A DNA stretch of 64,000 bases from a bacterium (GTDB lineage: Bacteria > UBP6 > UBA1177 > JAKLFG01): positions 81,552-145,551 of the forward strand of contig JAKLIW010000001.1 in NCBI GenBank assembly GCA_022709425.1, read 5' to 3'. The notes under the pieces are model-generated. The model was not told the origin of the DNA and made no database searches. It was given only the letters and a program-made list of their open reading frames with translations. Made by a program: the position numbers and the translations under genes. Below, piece by piece: positions 16,912-25,806 of this stretch (positions within the stretch are counted from its first letter, which is position 1; each line of letters starts with the position of its first letter).

Positions 16912-17283
16912 ATGAGTATGCTCAACGAATTCAAAGAATTCGCCTCAAAGGGCAATGTCGTCGACATGGCGGTCGGCGTCGTTCTGGGCAGCGCCTTCGG
17001 CAAGATCGTCACCTCGGTGGTCAACGATGTCATCATGCCCCCCATCGGACTTCTGCTCGGCGGCACCGATTTCAGCAATCTTGCCGTCACGCTCAAAGCG
17101 GCGGAGGGTACCGCACCGGCGGTGATGCTTAATTACGGCCGCTTCGTCCAGACCATCGTCGATTTCACCATCGTGGCGTGGGCGGTGTTCCTGCTGGTCA
17201 AGGGGGTCAACTCCCTGCGCCGTTTACAAGAATTGAAGATCCCCGAGGTCAAGATACCGTCAATAACCGACAAAAAGAACTAG
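16912..17283 (+). CDS. mscL: Large-conductance mechanosensitive channel MscL
   Basis: 123 residues, normal length. The N-terminal amphipathic helix and TM1 carry the hallmark [20 protein letters not shown]; the periplasmic loop is short; TM2 reads [18 protein letters not shown]; and the C-terminal helix is charged. It forms a homopentameric inner-membrane valve that opens under membrane tension to release solutes during osmotic downshock. RBS AGGAGG lies eight bases before the ATG. The gene is followed after 10 bases by an outer-membrane barrel gene, which probably shares its transcript. Confidence 0.97.
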   Translation: MSMLNEFKEFASKGNVVDMAVGVVLGSAFGKIVTSVVNDVIMPPIGLLLGGTDFSNLAVTLKAAEGTAPAVMLNYGRFVQTIVDFTIVAWAVFLLVKGVNSLRRLQELKIPEVKIPSITDKKN

Positions 17284-17293
17284 GAGGTATGAG

Positions 17294-18541
17294 ATGAAAC
17301 TGACCATCATCACCGCCGCGATGGCGATCCTCTTTTTGCTTCCCCTTGCCCTCGGCGCGCAGGATGCCGGCAAGGATTCAACCACCGCTCCAGCATCGAC
17401 CAACGACCCCGCCAAGGGCGACCGTCTCTTCTTTTCTCTGATGACCGGACTCAACTTCACCCTCAACGATAATCGCGATGTGGTCGGCCAGACCAGCGGG
17501 ACCGCCTTTTCCATTGGATCGACGCTCAACACCCGCCTCGAATACTACAAGTTGAACCACGAACTCCGCACCGGCCTGCTGATCGACGAACAGTTCAGCT
17601 ACACCCCCGATCTGGACCGGTTGGTCAAGAGCGCCGACAAATTCGCTTTTGACATCATCTATCTTTACAATATCCATGAGAACCTGTGGGGCCCCTTCGC
17701 CAAATTCCTCTTCGAGACCCAACTGTTCAACGGTTTCCTCAACACCGCCGTCCCCGAACCGTATCTCCTCCCTGACGGCACCACCGTCGAGTCGTTCGAT
17801 CAGTTCCAAACCTCCGGCTCGTTCGACCCCATCAAAATGTCTGAATCGATAGGTCTTTTCGTCAAGCCGTGGACCCGTGACTGGCTCAAGATAGAGTTCC
17901 GGGCCGGTCTGGGAGCGCTTCATGTCATCGCCAACGAGGTCTATGTCAAGGGCGATAAGAACGCGCTCGGCCAGATACCGCTGACCAAGGTTGAGAGCTT
18001 CAACCAACTCGGCGCCGCCTTTGCCGCCAGTTTTACCGGCGCCTACAAACTCTACGCGCCGGTGACCTACGGCGCCACCGCCGATATCCTCGTACCGTTC
18101 GTGTACGACGATCCTCAGGACCGCAACGCCGGCGAACTGACCAACTATAACTTCGGCGCCAATCTGACCGCCGATGTCGCCTCGTGGCTTGCGGTCGGGT
18201 ACCGCCTCTCAGTCGTTCGCCAACCGCAGGTGAGTGAGGATTGGCAGATACAGAACAACCTCGTGGTCACCTTCCGCTTCTCGTTCGAGAAAGAGGTCAA
18301 GGAAGAAACCGCCGAACCGACCCCTGCTCCGGCCGCCGCCCCGGCTCCGGCCGCTGAACCGGCCCCTGCGCCCGCCGCCGAACCGGCCCCGGCTCCGGCC
18401 GCTGAACCGGCCCCGGCTCCGGCTGCTGAACCGGCCCCGGCTCCGGCCGCCGAACCGGCCCCTGCTCCGGCCCCTGCCGCCGAGCCGACCCCCGCTCCGG
18501 CTGAACCGGCTCCCGCCGAAGAGGCTCCCGTAGCCCAATAA
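17294..18541 (+). CDS. Outer-membrane beta-barrel protein, DUF3078-like, with Pro/Ala/Glu repeat tail
   Basis: 415 residues. The signal peptide (MAILFLLPLALGA) is followed by a barrel-like region, about 40-335, of alternating amphipathic strands (LFFSLMTGLNFTLNDNRD, STLNTRLEYYKLNHELRT, FAFDIIYLYNIHENLWGP), resembling DUF3078 proteins. The last 75 residues are (EPAPAPAA)n-like repeats, perhaps a periplasmic or surface linker. AGGAGGT RBS; 10 bases after mscL. Role unknown; an outer-membrane channel or structural protein is likely. Confidence 0.65.
   Translation: MKLTIITAAMAILFLLPLALGAQDAGKDSTTAPASTNDPAKGDRLFFSLMTGLNFTLNDNRDVVGQTSGTAFSIGSTLNTRLEYYKLNHELRTGLLIDEQFSYTPDLDRLVKSADKFAFDIIYLYNIHENLWGPFAKFLFETQLFNGFLNTAVPEPYLLPDGTTVESFDQFQTSGSFDPIKMSESIGLFVKPWTRDWLKIEFRAGLGALHVIANEVYVKGDKNALGQIPLTKVESFNQLGAAFAASFTGAYKLYAPVTYGATADILVPFVYDDPQDRNAGELTNYNFGANLTADVASWLAVGYRLSVVRQPQVSEDWQIQNNLVVTFRFSFEKEVKEETAEPTPAPAAAPAPAAEPAPAPAAEPAPAPAAEPAPAPAAEPAPAPAAEPAPAPAPAAEPTPAPAEPAPAEEAPVAQ
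18314..18525 (+). repeat. Tandem coding repeat for Glu-Pro-Ala-Pro-Ala units
   Basis: Imperfect tandem repeat of a roughly 24-base unit (for example GAACCGGCCCCGGCTCCG) encoding EPAPAPAA. Copies are almost identical, so copy number may vary between strains. Confidence 0.85.
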
Positions 18542-18569
18542 CTTTTCCCCAAAAAACCCGTCAATTTTA

Positions 18570-18597
18570 TTGCCAATCATTCCTAATTAGGTATAGA
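18570..18597 (+). promoter_or_regulatory. Sigma-70-type promoter for nitronate monooxygenase gene
   Basis: TTGCCA at 18570-18575, 16-base spacer, TATAGA at 18592-18597; the ATG is at 18628. Confidence 0.55.
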
Positions 18598-18627
18598 GTC
18601 GTCTCCTAACGGTGTTCGGAGTCGCAC

Positions 18628-20133
18628 ATGCGCTTTTTCTCAATGCCTGCGCTGACCATCGGTGATTCGGTCGCCACGCTTCCCATCGTACAGGGAGGAA
18701 TGGGGGTCGGCATATCGCTTTCGGGCCTTGCCGCCGCAGTCGCCAACGAAGGCGGTATCGGCGTCATCGCCGCCAACGCCATCGGACTCATGGAGCCCGA
18801 CTACCGCCAGAACGGACGGCTCGCCAACATCCGCGCCCTGCGCCGCGAGATACGGACGGCGCGCGAACGCTCCAAAGGGGTGATCGGTGTCAACCTGATG
18901 GTGGCGGTCAATAATTTTCAGGACATGCTGCGTGTGGTCATCGAGGAAAAGCCCGATGTGGTATTCCTCGGCGCCGGACTGCCGATAAAGGACATCCCTA
19001 TCGAACAGCTACGCGCCGCGAAGGTCAAGGTGGTTCCCATCGTATCGTCGGGGCGGGCCGCGAAACTGATCTTCAAGTCGTGGGAAAAGAACTACCACGA
19101 CATCCCCGACGCGGTGGTGGTCGAAGGGCCCGAGGCGGGCGGCCATCTCGGCTTCAAGATAGAACAATTGGACGACCCGGCCTACACGCTCGACAAGATA
19201 GTCCCCGAGGTCGTCGCCGAGGTGAAGGAGTTCGCCCAGCGCTTCAACCGGCAGATACCGGTCATCGCGGGGGGCGGAATTTTCACCGGCGAGGATATCA
19301 TGCGCATCCTGCAACTCGGCGCATCGGGCGTCCAGATGGCGACCCGCTTTGTCGCCACCGACGAATGCGACGCCGACATCCGGTTCAAGGAGGCATACGT
19401 CGACTGTGCGCCGGAAGAGATCACCATCATAAAAAGCCCCGTCGGGATGCCGGGCCGCGCGATACGCAACGACTTCCTCAAGGAGGTCGAGCGCGGCGAG
19501 CGCAAGGATTTCCACTGCCCGTGGCGCTGCCTCGAATCGTGCGACGCCCGCGAGGTGCAGTACTGCATCTCCGAGGCGCTCAACAACGCGCGGATGGGAG
19601 AACTCCGCGACGGATTCGCCTTCTGCGGATCCACCGCGTGGCGCATCGAAAAGATAGTCCCGGTCAAGGAGCTGGTGGGCGAACTCAAGGAGCACTACGA
19701 ACAGGCGATGATCGCCTACTATCAGGAGGAGTTCGAGCGGTTCAAGGAACGGCTCGCCGTCGCGGTCGAGGGACGCAAGGCGCTCATCGGCGCCCGCATC
19801 GACCAGTGGAAGGAAGAATACGACGCGGCACTCGTTCGGCTGGCCGCCGCCAAGAAGGAGTACGAGAACGCCTACGACCAGAAACGGCTCTCGCTGATCA
19901 ACGGCTATGAGCTCAAGGTCGCCGGGTTCAAGAACGGCTATGAACAGCGGCGCACCGCGCTGGTAACCGGCTACGAACAGAGACTCGCCGATTTCAAGAA
20001 AGGCTACGAACAGAAGCGCGCCACCTTTGCCGATGAATACGAAAAGGCGCTCGAAAAGGCCGCCGCGCTCAAGAAGGAATATGCCGACCGCCTCGCCGAT
20101 CTGCAGGCGGGCGACACCATGACGGCCCAATAA
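18628..20133 (+). CDS. Nitronate monooxygenase family flavoprotein with 11-residue-repeat coiled-coil tail
   Basis: 501 residues; family members are usually about 310-370. The FMN-binding barrel occupies about 1-375: PIVQGGMGVGISLSGLAAAV, VVVEGPEAGGHLG, VIAGGGIFTGEDI, GASGVQMATRFVATDEC. Such enzymes oxidise alkyl nitronates with oxygen; similar folds serve in enoyl reductase FabK. Residues about 413-478 form six 11-residue units with a repeated GYEQ core, predicting a hendecad coiled coil. This tail is unusual and could oligomerise or tether the enzyme. A 2H phosphoesterase gene follows after 23 bases. Confidence 0.82.
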   Translation: MRFFSMPALTIGDSVATLPIVQGGMGVGISLSGLAAAVANEGGIGVIAANAIGLMEPDYRQNGRLANIRALRREIRTARERSKGVIGVNLMVAVNNFQDMLRVVIEEKPDVVFLGAGLPIKDIPIEQLRAAKVKVVPIVSSGRAAKLIFKSWEKNYHDIPDAVVVEGPEAGGHLGFKIEQLDDPAYTLDKIVPEVVAEVKEFAQRFNRQIPVIAGGGIFTGEDIMRILQLGASGVQMATRFVATDECDADIRFKEAYVDCAPEEITIIKSPVGMPGRAIRNDFLKEVERGERKDFHCPWRCLESCDAREVQYCISEALNNARMGELRDGFAFCGSTAWRIEKIVPVKELVGELKEHYEQAMIAYYQEEFERFKERLAVAVEGRKALIGARIDQWKEEYDAALVRLAAAKKEYENAYDQKRLSLINGYELKVAGFKNGYEQRRTALVTGYEQRLADFKKGYEQKRATFADEYEKALEKAAALKKEYADRLADLQAGDTMTAQ

Positions 20134-20156
20134 CCCACACTTTCCGGTAATAACCT

Positions 20157-20708
20157 ATGACACAGGAACTCATCGCGATCATATCGCTTCTCGAAGGATC
20201 GCTCTATCAGGAGACGAAGAATTTCTGGGACCTCTGCGCCGAACGCTACGGCGCCAAGGAGGTGCAGATGTTCCAGCATCCGTCGTTCACCTTTCAGGGC
20301 GGGTCGGTCGACGCCGGAAAACTGCCCGAGGTACGGAAACAGTTCCAGCGGTTCGCGGCGAAGGTAAAACCCTTCACCCTGCAAGTGCGACGGCTGGGGA
20401 ACGCGGGAAAGGAACTGCTCTTCTTCGCGGTCGAACCGACCGACGAACTGACGGGGACGCACCTCATGGCGAACGCCTTCCTCGAGATATTCTGCGACCG
20501 GCTCATCGAGGAATACCAGCCGGAGCACTGGCGGCCTCATGTGGCGCTGGCGATGAACGACCTTTCGGAGCGCGGCTTCAACGAACTGTGGGACGATTTC
20601 GGCGAAGTGACCTACGCCTTCGATCAGGTCATCAGCAACCTCATGCTCGTCCGGTTCCTCCCGGAGGGCGGCATCGAGGTCTTGGAAAAGGCGAAACTCT
20701 CTATTTAA
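20157..20708 (+). CDS. 2H phosphoesterase / 2'-5' RNA ligase-like protein
   Basis: 183 residues. Two His motifs are separated as in the 2H family: HPSFTF near residue 40 and HVALA near residue 128. The second lacks the usual Thr/Ser after His (HxA), so the site may be altered. Family members hydrolyse or ligate 2'-5' or cyclic phosphodiester bonds in RNA or nucleotides. The 3' end overlaps the convergent gene by 8 bases. It probably shares transcription with the nitronate monooxygenase gene. Confidence 0.65.
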   Translation: MTQELIAIISLLEGSLYQETKNFWDLCAERYGAKEVQMFQHPSFTFQGGSVDAGKLPEVRKQFQRFAAKVKPFTLQVRRLGNAGKELLFFAVEPTDELTGTHLMANAFLEIFCDRLIEEYQPEHWRPHVALAMNDLSERGFNELWDDFGEVTYAFDQVISNLMLVRFLPEGGIEVLEKAKLSI

Positions 20709-23700
20709 ATATAATGTAGTCTTCCTGACGGCTGACCACATCCTGCACCGCGGTGCGGAACGCCGGATAGTCGTCGGGCGCGATGATCGTGCACTCCTTC
20801 GTGTAGACCGTAAGGAGGTTCACCATGTTCTTGTCGGCCTTCGTCCCCCGCTCCACCGTGAAGCAGGAACCGACCGTCTTGAATCCCTTCGGGTAGAACT
20901 CGACCTTCGCCTTGGCGGGCAACTCCACCGTCACCGCCGAACTCATGAACCCCTTGATGCCGAGTTCCATCGGCAGGGTGCGCGTGGTCAGCTTCACCAG
21001 ATCGGCCTTGAGGATGTCGAGCGGTATCCGGAGCCGCTTCTTGTCGTCCTGCGTCTGGAGGAGATTCGACACATCGGCCTCTACGGTGAGGGTGAGCGGG
21101 TTTTTGATATCCTCGATGTCGCTGGATTCGGCGTTGAGGAGACTGCCGCCGAGGAACAGTTTGTTGACGAGTCCCTGAAACAGTTTGTCGGCATCTTTCT
21201 GCGTCCGGAGCACCCGCCGCACGAACGACGATGAACTGCCGCGCACGGTGACCACCGCCTTGGCCGTCACCACGCCGTTCGCACCGACCTTGAAGCTGAT
21301 ATTCTGCTTCTCGTAGTTGAGTTCGGCCGGCTGATACGGTATCGGGATGAATGCCCACGCGTTGGTGTCGACATCCATCACGAGGCTCTCGACCCCCTGA
21401 TCGTCGGAGCGGAGGTTGCCGATCTCGAGGAGATCGACCGTCGGATCGATGAAGTATCCCTCCTCGATACCCGGCTGGACCGGCACATGGACGATGGCGT
21501 GGTTGAACTGCTGGTTCGGTATCTTCTTCTGAAGCGCCCCGGCACCGCGTGTCCGCAAGATGGCGTAGTCGAGCTTGACGCCGACCTCCTTGGCAAGTTG
21601 TATGAAGAGGACCGCCTTGTCCTTGCAGTCGCCGTAGCCCCGCTCAACGATCTGCGGCGGCGTGTGCGGCTTCACCCCGGCGATGGTGGTCTCGTAGTCC
21701 TGCTGATAGCGGATCTCCTGCGCAACGAAGGGGAACAGGGCATCGAGTTTCTCGCGCGGCGTCTTGGCGCCCGCCGTCAGTTTAGCGGCCAAATCGCGTA
21801 TCTCTTTGGTCGAGGTGAAGGCGTTCTTGAGGAGCGCCCGTTCCCAGTTGACATATTCATCCCAGCTTTTGACCGAACTGATCGTTATCTGTTCAAGGAA
21901 GTCGGCCACCGGCGGCGACATCGGCTCGATGGAGAGCGGCGGCCGGTCGTTGACGGTGAAGGTCTTCATGATGAGTCCTTCCGGGAGCGTTTCGGTCTTC
22001 TCATCGACTTTTCCCTGAATGTCGAATATCATCTGTCGCTTCGGATCGTAGATGAGCCGCAGTTCGCTGTGAAGCATCTGGTAGTAGGTCGTCTGGAGGT
22101 ACCACTCACCGAGAAATTGGTTGTCGAGGAAATGGGGGGCAGGACTGTAATGGATGTACTGTACGACGGTCACCGATCCTTGTTCAAGCTGGCGGAACCG
22201 TATCTGGGAGCCGCGGATGGACGATGCCTCCTGCCGGACGCCGTTCGGGTCGAGCGAATAGGCCTTGAGTATCTTGACGCTACCGGAGAAGGGAAGGTTC
22301 TCGTTGATGAGGATGTCGCGGCCGGTGTCGTTGACCACCCGTTTCACCTCGGTGAGATACCATTTCGAGGAACCGTCGTCGTTGACCCGGACCACCGCCT
22401 GATCGAGCGCCATGAGCGCCTGCGCGCCGGGATGCGGCTTCACCTGTCCCGCCACGGCGATACGGGCCTTGATCTCCTCATCGGTCGGAACGTACTGCAG
22501 GGCGATATCTTTTTCCTTCTCGGTCAGGTAGGCGATCCGCTCCGAAAGGGCCGAATTCTTGGGATTGCGGTCGAGCGCCAGCTTCCACTGGGCGAGCGCC
22601 TCTTCACGCCGAGCCCGTTCCCACGCGATATTGCCGAGATCCTGATAGGGCGACGGATCGTAGGGGCTGAGCCGTATCGCGGCGTCGAGCCGGGCGACCG
22701 CCTCATCGTACCGCTTGAGCCGGCGCAGGAGTTCGGCCTGTTCGATGAGATAACTCGGATCATCGGGAGCAAGCTTTTTCATGAGGTCAAGCAGGTTGAT
22801 CGCCGCCGGATAGTCCTGTTTACCGCGGGCAAGAGAAAGCAGTCGCCGCAGTATCGTCAGACGTCCCGGCTCCAACGCCAACGCCATCGCACTCAGCTTG
22901 GTCGCGTCATCGAAAAATCCGCGCGCTTCCTGACAGTCGGCGAGTTCCCGGATGATATCGGTGTCGTCGGTCGTTTGCCCCCACATCAGAACCAAGGCGT
23001 CGCACCGGTCCTTGTACCAGTTACGGTCGCGGTATAGATTGGCGATGCCCCACTGGGCGGCGACCGCCCGCGGGTTGAGAGCAAGCGCGGCGCGGTAATC
23101 CTCTTCGGCGCTGTCGCGTATCTGTTTACGCCGGTAGAAATCGCCGCGCTGAATGAGGAACCCGGCGACCCGCACTCCCTCCCGTCCGACAGCGCGGTTG
23201 AGAAGATCGATGAGTTGCCCCTCCTCGTCGTTGTCGCCGAAATTCTTCGCGGCGTAGTACATCGCCACAGCGTTGTCGGGATTCCCCTCGTAAAAGGCGA
23301 GCATCGCCTGCTTCGCCTCTTTCTTGAGACCGCTGCGCTGGGCCGTGAGCGACCGGAGGAAACTCTGCCGGTTCTGCGCCGCGATCGAGGGAAGCAACTC
23401 GTCGACCGGCGCCGGGCGGATCGGCTGTACGAGCGCCGCGGCCAACGGCGCGCCGCCGGTGTCACGGCCGTAGGTGATGCCGGGGATCGGTTTCCCGTCG
23501 GGAGCGGTGATGCGTGCGGCGATGAGCCAGCTCCCCTGTTCGGCCGCCGACTTGATCAGTATCCGATTCCATCCCTTGGAAAGACGGATCGGCACCCGTA
23601 TGGTGTCGTAGAAGAAAGAGTCGAGCCGGTCGTTGCTGTAGACCTGCACACCGTTGAGCCAAACCGCCGTCGGATTGCCGGTGCTTATGGAAAGCAGGGC

Positions 23701-24483
23701 GTCGGTATCGGCCACGACCTGCGCGTGAGTGACCAGATAGGCGGCCGACCAACTATCGGGATAAAGGAAGTTTTTGAGCGACAGGAATCGATCGTGTCGC
23801 AGGGGCGCAACGCTCATCCAGCCGATCTCACCGATCTTTCCTTTGTACTTTTTCGAAAAATCGATCTCCTGTTCGGGCGGATAAACCTCATAGAAACCTT
23901 TTCCCTGATCGTTGTCGAAGGTCCCCGTTACGACCCAATCGGCGATGTACCCGAGACTGTCGGCGATACGACGCGCTTCGCCATCACGGCCGATGTCGAG
24001 CAGGAGATCGGCCCGCATCGCAACCGCGACGGGACGCACCGCCGGGTCGGGATGGCGCTCGCTTAGCGCCGCGAGTATCGGCAGAAGCGTCCGTTTCTCG
24101 CCGGAGGTCAGTCCACCATTGAGCGCGTAAAGATACAGATCGGTGCGGGGGCTGGCCAGATCGCATGCCGCCTGCATATAATGGGATCGGGCCCCCTGCC
24201 GGTCTCCGAGAAGGGTGCGCCACCACGCCGCCATCTCATGCAGTTCGTAACTGCCGGGGTACTTCGCGAGCGCCGTGTCAAGTATCTTGTCGAAATCGCC
24301 GGGGCGGGGGCCGACGCTGAAGAAAATGTCCGCAAGCGCAGAGACCTCGGGACCGGTCGCCTGCACCGCCGGAACGCACAGCGGCGGCGGTTCTTTCGAT
24401 ACCGCGCCGGGCCCTGCGTTCGATGCGGTCGTAGCGCAGGCGATCAGGGCGGGGAGCATCAGGATAACGAACAGCCGTTTCAT
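20701..24483 (-). CDS. Large lipoprotein with TPR, DUF3857 and transglutaminase-like domains
   Basis: 1260 residues. The signal ends in a lipobox (LPALIAC). Then come a helical TPR-like region and a jelly-roll-like part near residues 190-360 (VWLNGVQVYSND, WNRILIKSA), a long TPR region (about 380-670), DUF3857 (about 690-890; FSGSVKILKAYSLDPNG) and a transglutaminase-like domain with Cys953 in RGYGDCKDKAVL, His in NHAIVHVP and Asp in YFIDPTVDL, so the catalytic triad appears intact. It should act in the periplasm, perhaps as a protease or cross-linker, but the substrate is unknown. Divergent from an Omp85-type gene, sharing an overlapping promoter region. Confidence 0.85.
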   Translation of the reverse strand: MKRLFVILMLPALIACATTASNAGPGAVSKEPPPLCVPAVQATGPEVSALADIFFSVGPRPGDFDKILDTALAKYPGSYELHEMAAWWRTLLGDRQGARSHYMQAACDLASPRTDLYLYALNGGLTSGEKRTLLPILAALSERHPDPAVRPVAVAMRADLLLDIGRDGEARRIADSLGYIADWVVTGTFDNDQGKGFYEVYPPEQEIDFSKKYKGKIGEIGWMSVAPLRHDRFLSLKNFLYPDSWSAAYLVTHAQVVADTDALLSISTGNPTAVWLNGVQVYSNDRLDSFFYDTIRVPIRLSKGWNRILIKSAAEQGSWLIAARITAPDGKPIPGITYGRDTGGAPLAAALVQPIRPAPVDELLPSIAAQNRQSFLRSLTAQRSGLKKEAKQAMLAFYEGNPDNAVAMYYAAKNFGDNDEEGQLIDLLNRAVGREGVRVAGFLIQRGDFYRRKQIRDSAEEDYRAALALNPRAVAAQWGIANLYRDRNWYKDRCDALVLMWGQTTDDTDIIRELADCQEARGFFDDATKLSAMALALEPGRLTILRRLLSLARGKQDYPAAINLLDLMKKLAPDDPSYLIEQAELLRRLKRYDEAVARLDAAIRLSPYDPSPYQDLGNIAWERARREEALAQWKLALDRNPKNSALSERIAYLTEKEKDIALQYVPTDEEIKARIAVAGQVKPHPGAQALMALDQAVVRVNDDGSSKWYLTEVKRVVNDTGRDILINENLPFSGSVKILKAYSLDPNGVRQEASSIRGSQIRFRQLEQGSVTVVQYIHYSPAPHFLDNQFLGEWYLQTTYYQMLHSELRLIYDPKRQMIFDIQGKVDEKTETLPEGLIMKTFTVNDRPPLSIEPMSPPVADFLEQITISSVKSWDEYVNWERALLKNAFTSTKEIRDLAAKLTAGAKTPREKLDALFPFVAQEIRYQQDYETTIAGVKPHTPPQIVERGYGDCKDKAVLFIQLAKEVGVKLDYAILRTRGAGALQKKIPNQQFNHAIVHVPVQPGIEEGYFIDPTVDLLEIGNLRSDDQGVESLVMDVDTNAWAFIPIPYQPAELNYEKQNISFKVGANGVVTAKAVVTVRGSSSSFVRRVLRTQKDADKLFQGLVNKLFLGGSLLNAESSDIEDIKNPLTLTVEADVSNLLQTQDDKKRLRIPLDILKADLVKLTTRTLPMELGIKGFMSSAVTVELPAKAKVEFYPKGFKTVGSCFTVERGTKADKNMVNLLTVYTKECTIIAPDDYPAFRTAVQDVVSRQEDYIIFK

Positions 24484-24514
24484 CGGACACCTCGCGAACG
24501 GTTAATCTCGGCGG

Positions 24515-24543
24515 AGGATAGCACAGAGAAAGATTCTTTGCAA
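24515..24543 (-). promoter_or_regulatory. Minus-strand promoter for the DUF3857/transglutaminase gene, sharing its -35 with the opposite promoter
   Basis: On the minus strand, TTGCAA (plus 24538-24543), 17-base spacer, TATCCT (plus 24515-24520). TTGCAA is its own reverse complement, so the same hexamer can serve both directions. Confidence 0.5.
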
Positions 24544-24565
24544 AACAAAAACCGCTCGCTATGAT
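24538..24565 (+). promoter_or_regulatory. Plus-strand promoter for the Omp85-type gene, very close to the start codon
   Basis: TTGCAA at 24538-24543, 16-base spacer, TATGAT at 24560-24565. The ATG at 24572 is only 6 bases beyond the -10, so the transcript may be leaderless. Confidence 0.55.
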
Positions 24566-24571
24566 AGCGGC

Positions 24572-25720
24572 ATGAGATATCTACTCCCGCTTTTCATCTT
24601 TTTTTCGCTTGAACTCGCGGCGATCGAACCCTATCAGGGGAAAAGCACCGAAGAACAGGACCGCGACACGCGGATGAACAACGCCCGCATTGAAAAAGAG
24701 GAAGAAGAAAAGAAGGATTCCGGCATCATCGCCTTTCCCATCGCCTTTTATACCTCCGACACCAGTTTCGGCTTCGGCGGCACCGCCATCATGTTCAAGA
24801 AAAGTTACGAGACCAAGGAAGAGAAACGATCCGATTCGTTCACCACGGTCCTCTTCTACACCCTCAACAATCAAGTCCTCAACGCGAACGCCGGAACGCT
24901 CTACCTCGACAATGGACGATTCAAGATCGACGCGACACTCGTGGTGTCGCGCTACCCCGAGGAGTTCTACGGCCTCGGTCCCCACAGCCCGTGGAAGGCC
25001 GAAAGCTACACGCCGTTGACGGTCAAAGGCGAGGTGACATCCTCGATGCGCCTCTGGGAGAAGATCTACGGCGGCATCGCCGTTCTGCAGGGCTACCATA
25101 AACTTTTCGAATACGACGATAACGGCCCGCTGGCATCCTATGTCGCCGGGAACCGGCCGAACGGATTCTTCTCGGGGCTCGGGCTCGAATTCAACCGCGA
25201 CAGCCGCGACAACTCGCTCTATCCACGCGACGGCTCGCTGACCACCCTGTCGATCCTCTGTTTCAATGACGCATTCTCCAGCGACTACAGTTTCACCAAT
25301 CTCGTTTTCGACCACCGTCACTACCACGCACTGCCGCTCGATTCGATACTCGCGTGGCAATTCTACCTCAACACGATACTCACCGGTTCGCCGCCACTCC
25401 CCTATCTCCCGGCGCTCGGAAGCCAGAACCTGATGCGCGGCTATCCGCAGGGCCGCTACCGCGACAAGACCTATGTCGCCGGGCAGGTCGAATGGCGCGT
25501 CCCGATCTGGTGGCGTTTCGGCGCGGTACTCTTCGCCGGGGTCGGTACGGTCCAGCATGAACTGTCGGACTACTTCTTCGACGACCTCAAGTTCGCCGCC
25601 GGCGCCGGACTGCGGATCACCCTCAGCAAAAAAAATAATATCAATTTCCGTTTTGATTTCGGGATGTCGGCAGAACGACCCTATTTGAAGCTTTACTTCA
25701 ATCTTCTCGAAGCCTTCTGA
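24572..25720 (+). CDS. Omp85 / BamA-TamA-type surface antigen barrel protein
   Basis: 382 residues. A signal peptide (YLLPLFIFFSLELAA) and a short charged stretch (RIEKEEEEKKD) precede a barrel with bacterial surface antigen (D15) features: GLGLEFNRDSRDNSLYPRDG, LPALGSQNLMRGYPQGRYRD, GAGLRITLSKKNNINFRFDF. There are no POTRA domains, so it is not BamA itself; short members of this superfamily are outer-membrane proteins of unknown or lipase-related roles. No RBS is visible and the promoter -10 lies 6 bases upstream, suggesting leaderless translation. The final residues EAF fit an outer-membrane C-terminus. Confidence 0.8.
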   Translation: MRYLLPLFIFFSLELAAIEPYQGKSTEEQDRDTRMNNARIEKEEEEKKDSGIIAFPIAFYTSDTSFGFGGTAIMFKKSYETKEEKRSDSFTTVLFYTLNNQVLNANAGTLYLDNGRFKIDATLVVSRYPEEFYGLGPHSPWKAESYTPLTVKGEVTSSMRLWEKIYGGIAVLQGYHKLFEYDDNGPLASYVAGNRPNGFFSGLGLEFNRDSRDNSLYPRDGSLTTLSILCFNDAFSSDYSFTNLVFDHRHYHALPLDSILAWQFYLNTILTGSPPLPYLPALGSQNLMRGYPQGRYRDKTYVAGQVEWRVPIWWRFGAVLFAGVGTVQHELSDYFFDDLKFAAGAGLRITLSKKNNINFRFDFGMSAERPYLKLYFNLLEAF

Positions 25721-25746
25721 TTTTTTCTTCTTACGCGCGCGTAAAA

Positions 25747-25775
25747 TTGCAATGGGGATTTCTTTTTGCTATAGT
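25747..25775 (+). promoter_or_regulatory. Sigma-70-type promoter for the diguanylate cyclase gene
   Basis: TTGCAA at 25747-25752, 17-base spacer, TATAGT at 25770-25775. The in-frame TTG at 25747 is this -35, not a start codon. Confidence 0.65.
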
Positions 25776-25806
25776 GGCCGACGAAATTGGAGTGCTATCG
25801 GCGACC

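Noticed and set aside
25747..25806. TTG start for the diguanylate cyclase
   Set aside because: The TTG is the first part of the -35 hexamer TTGCAA, paired with TATAGT at 17 bases.
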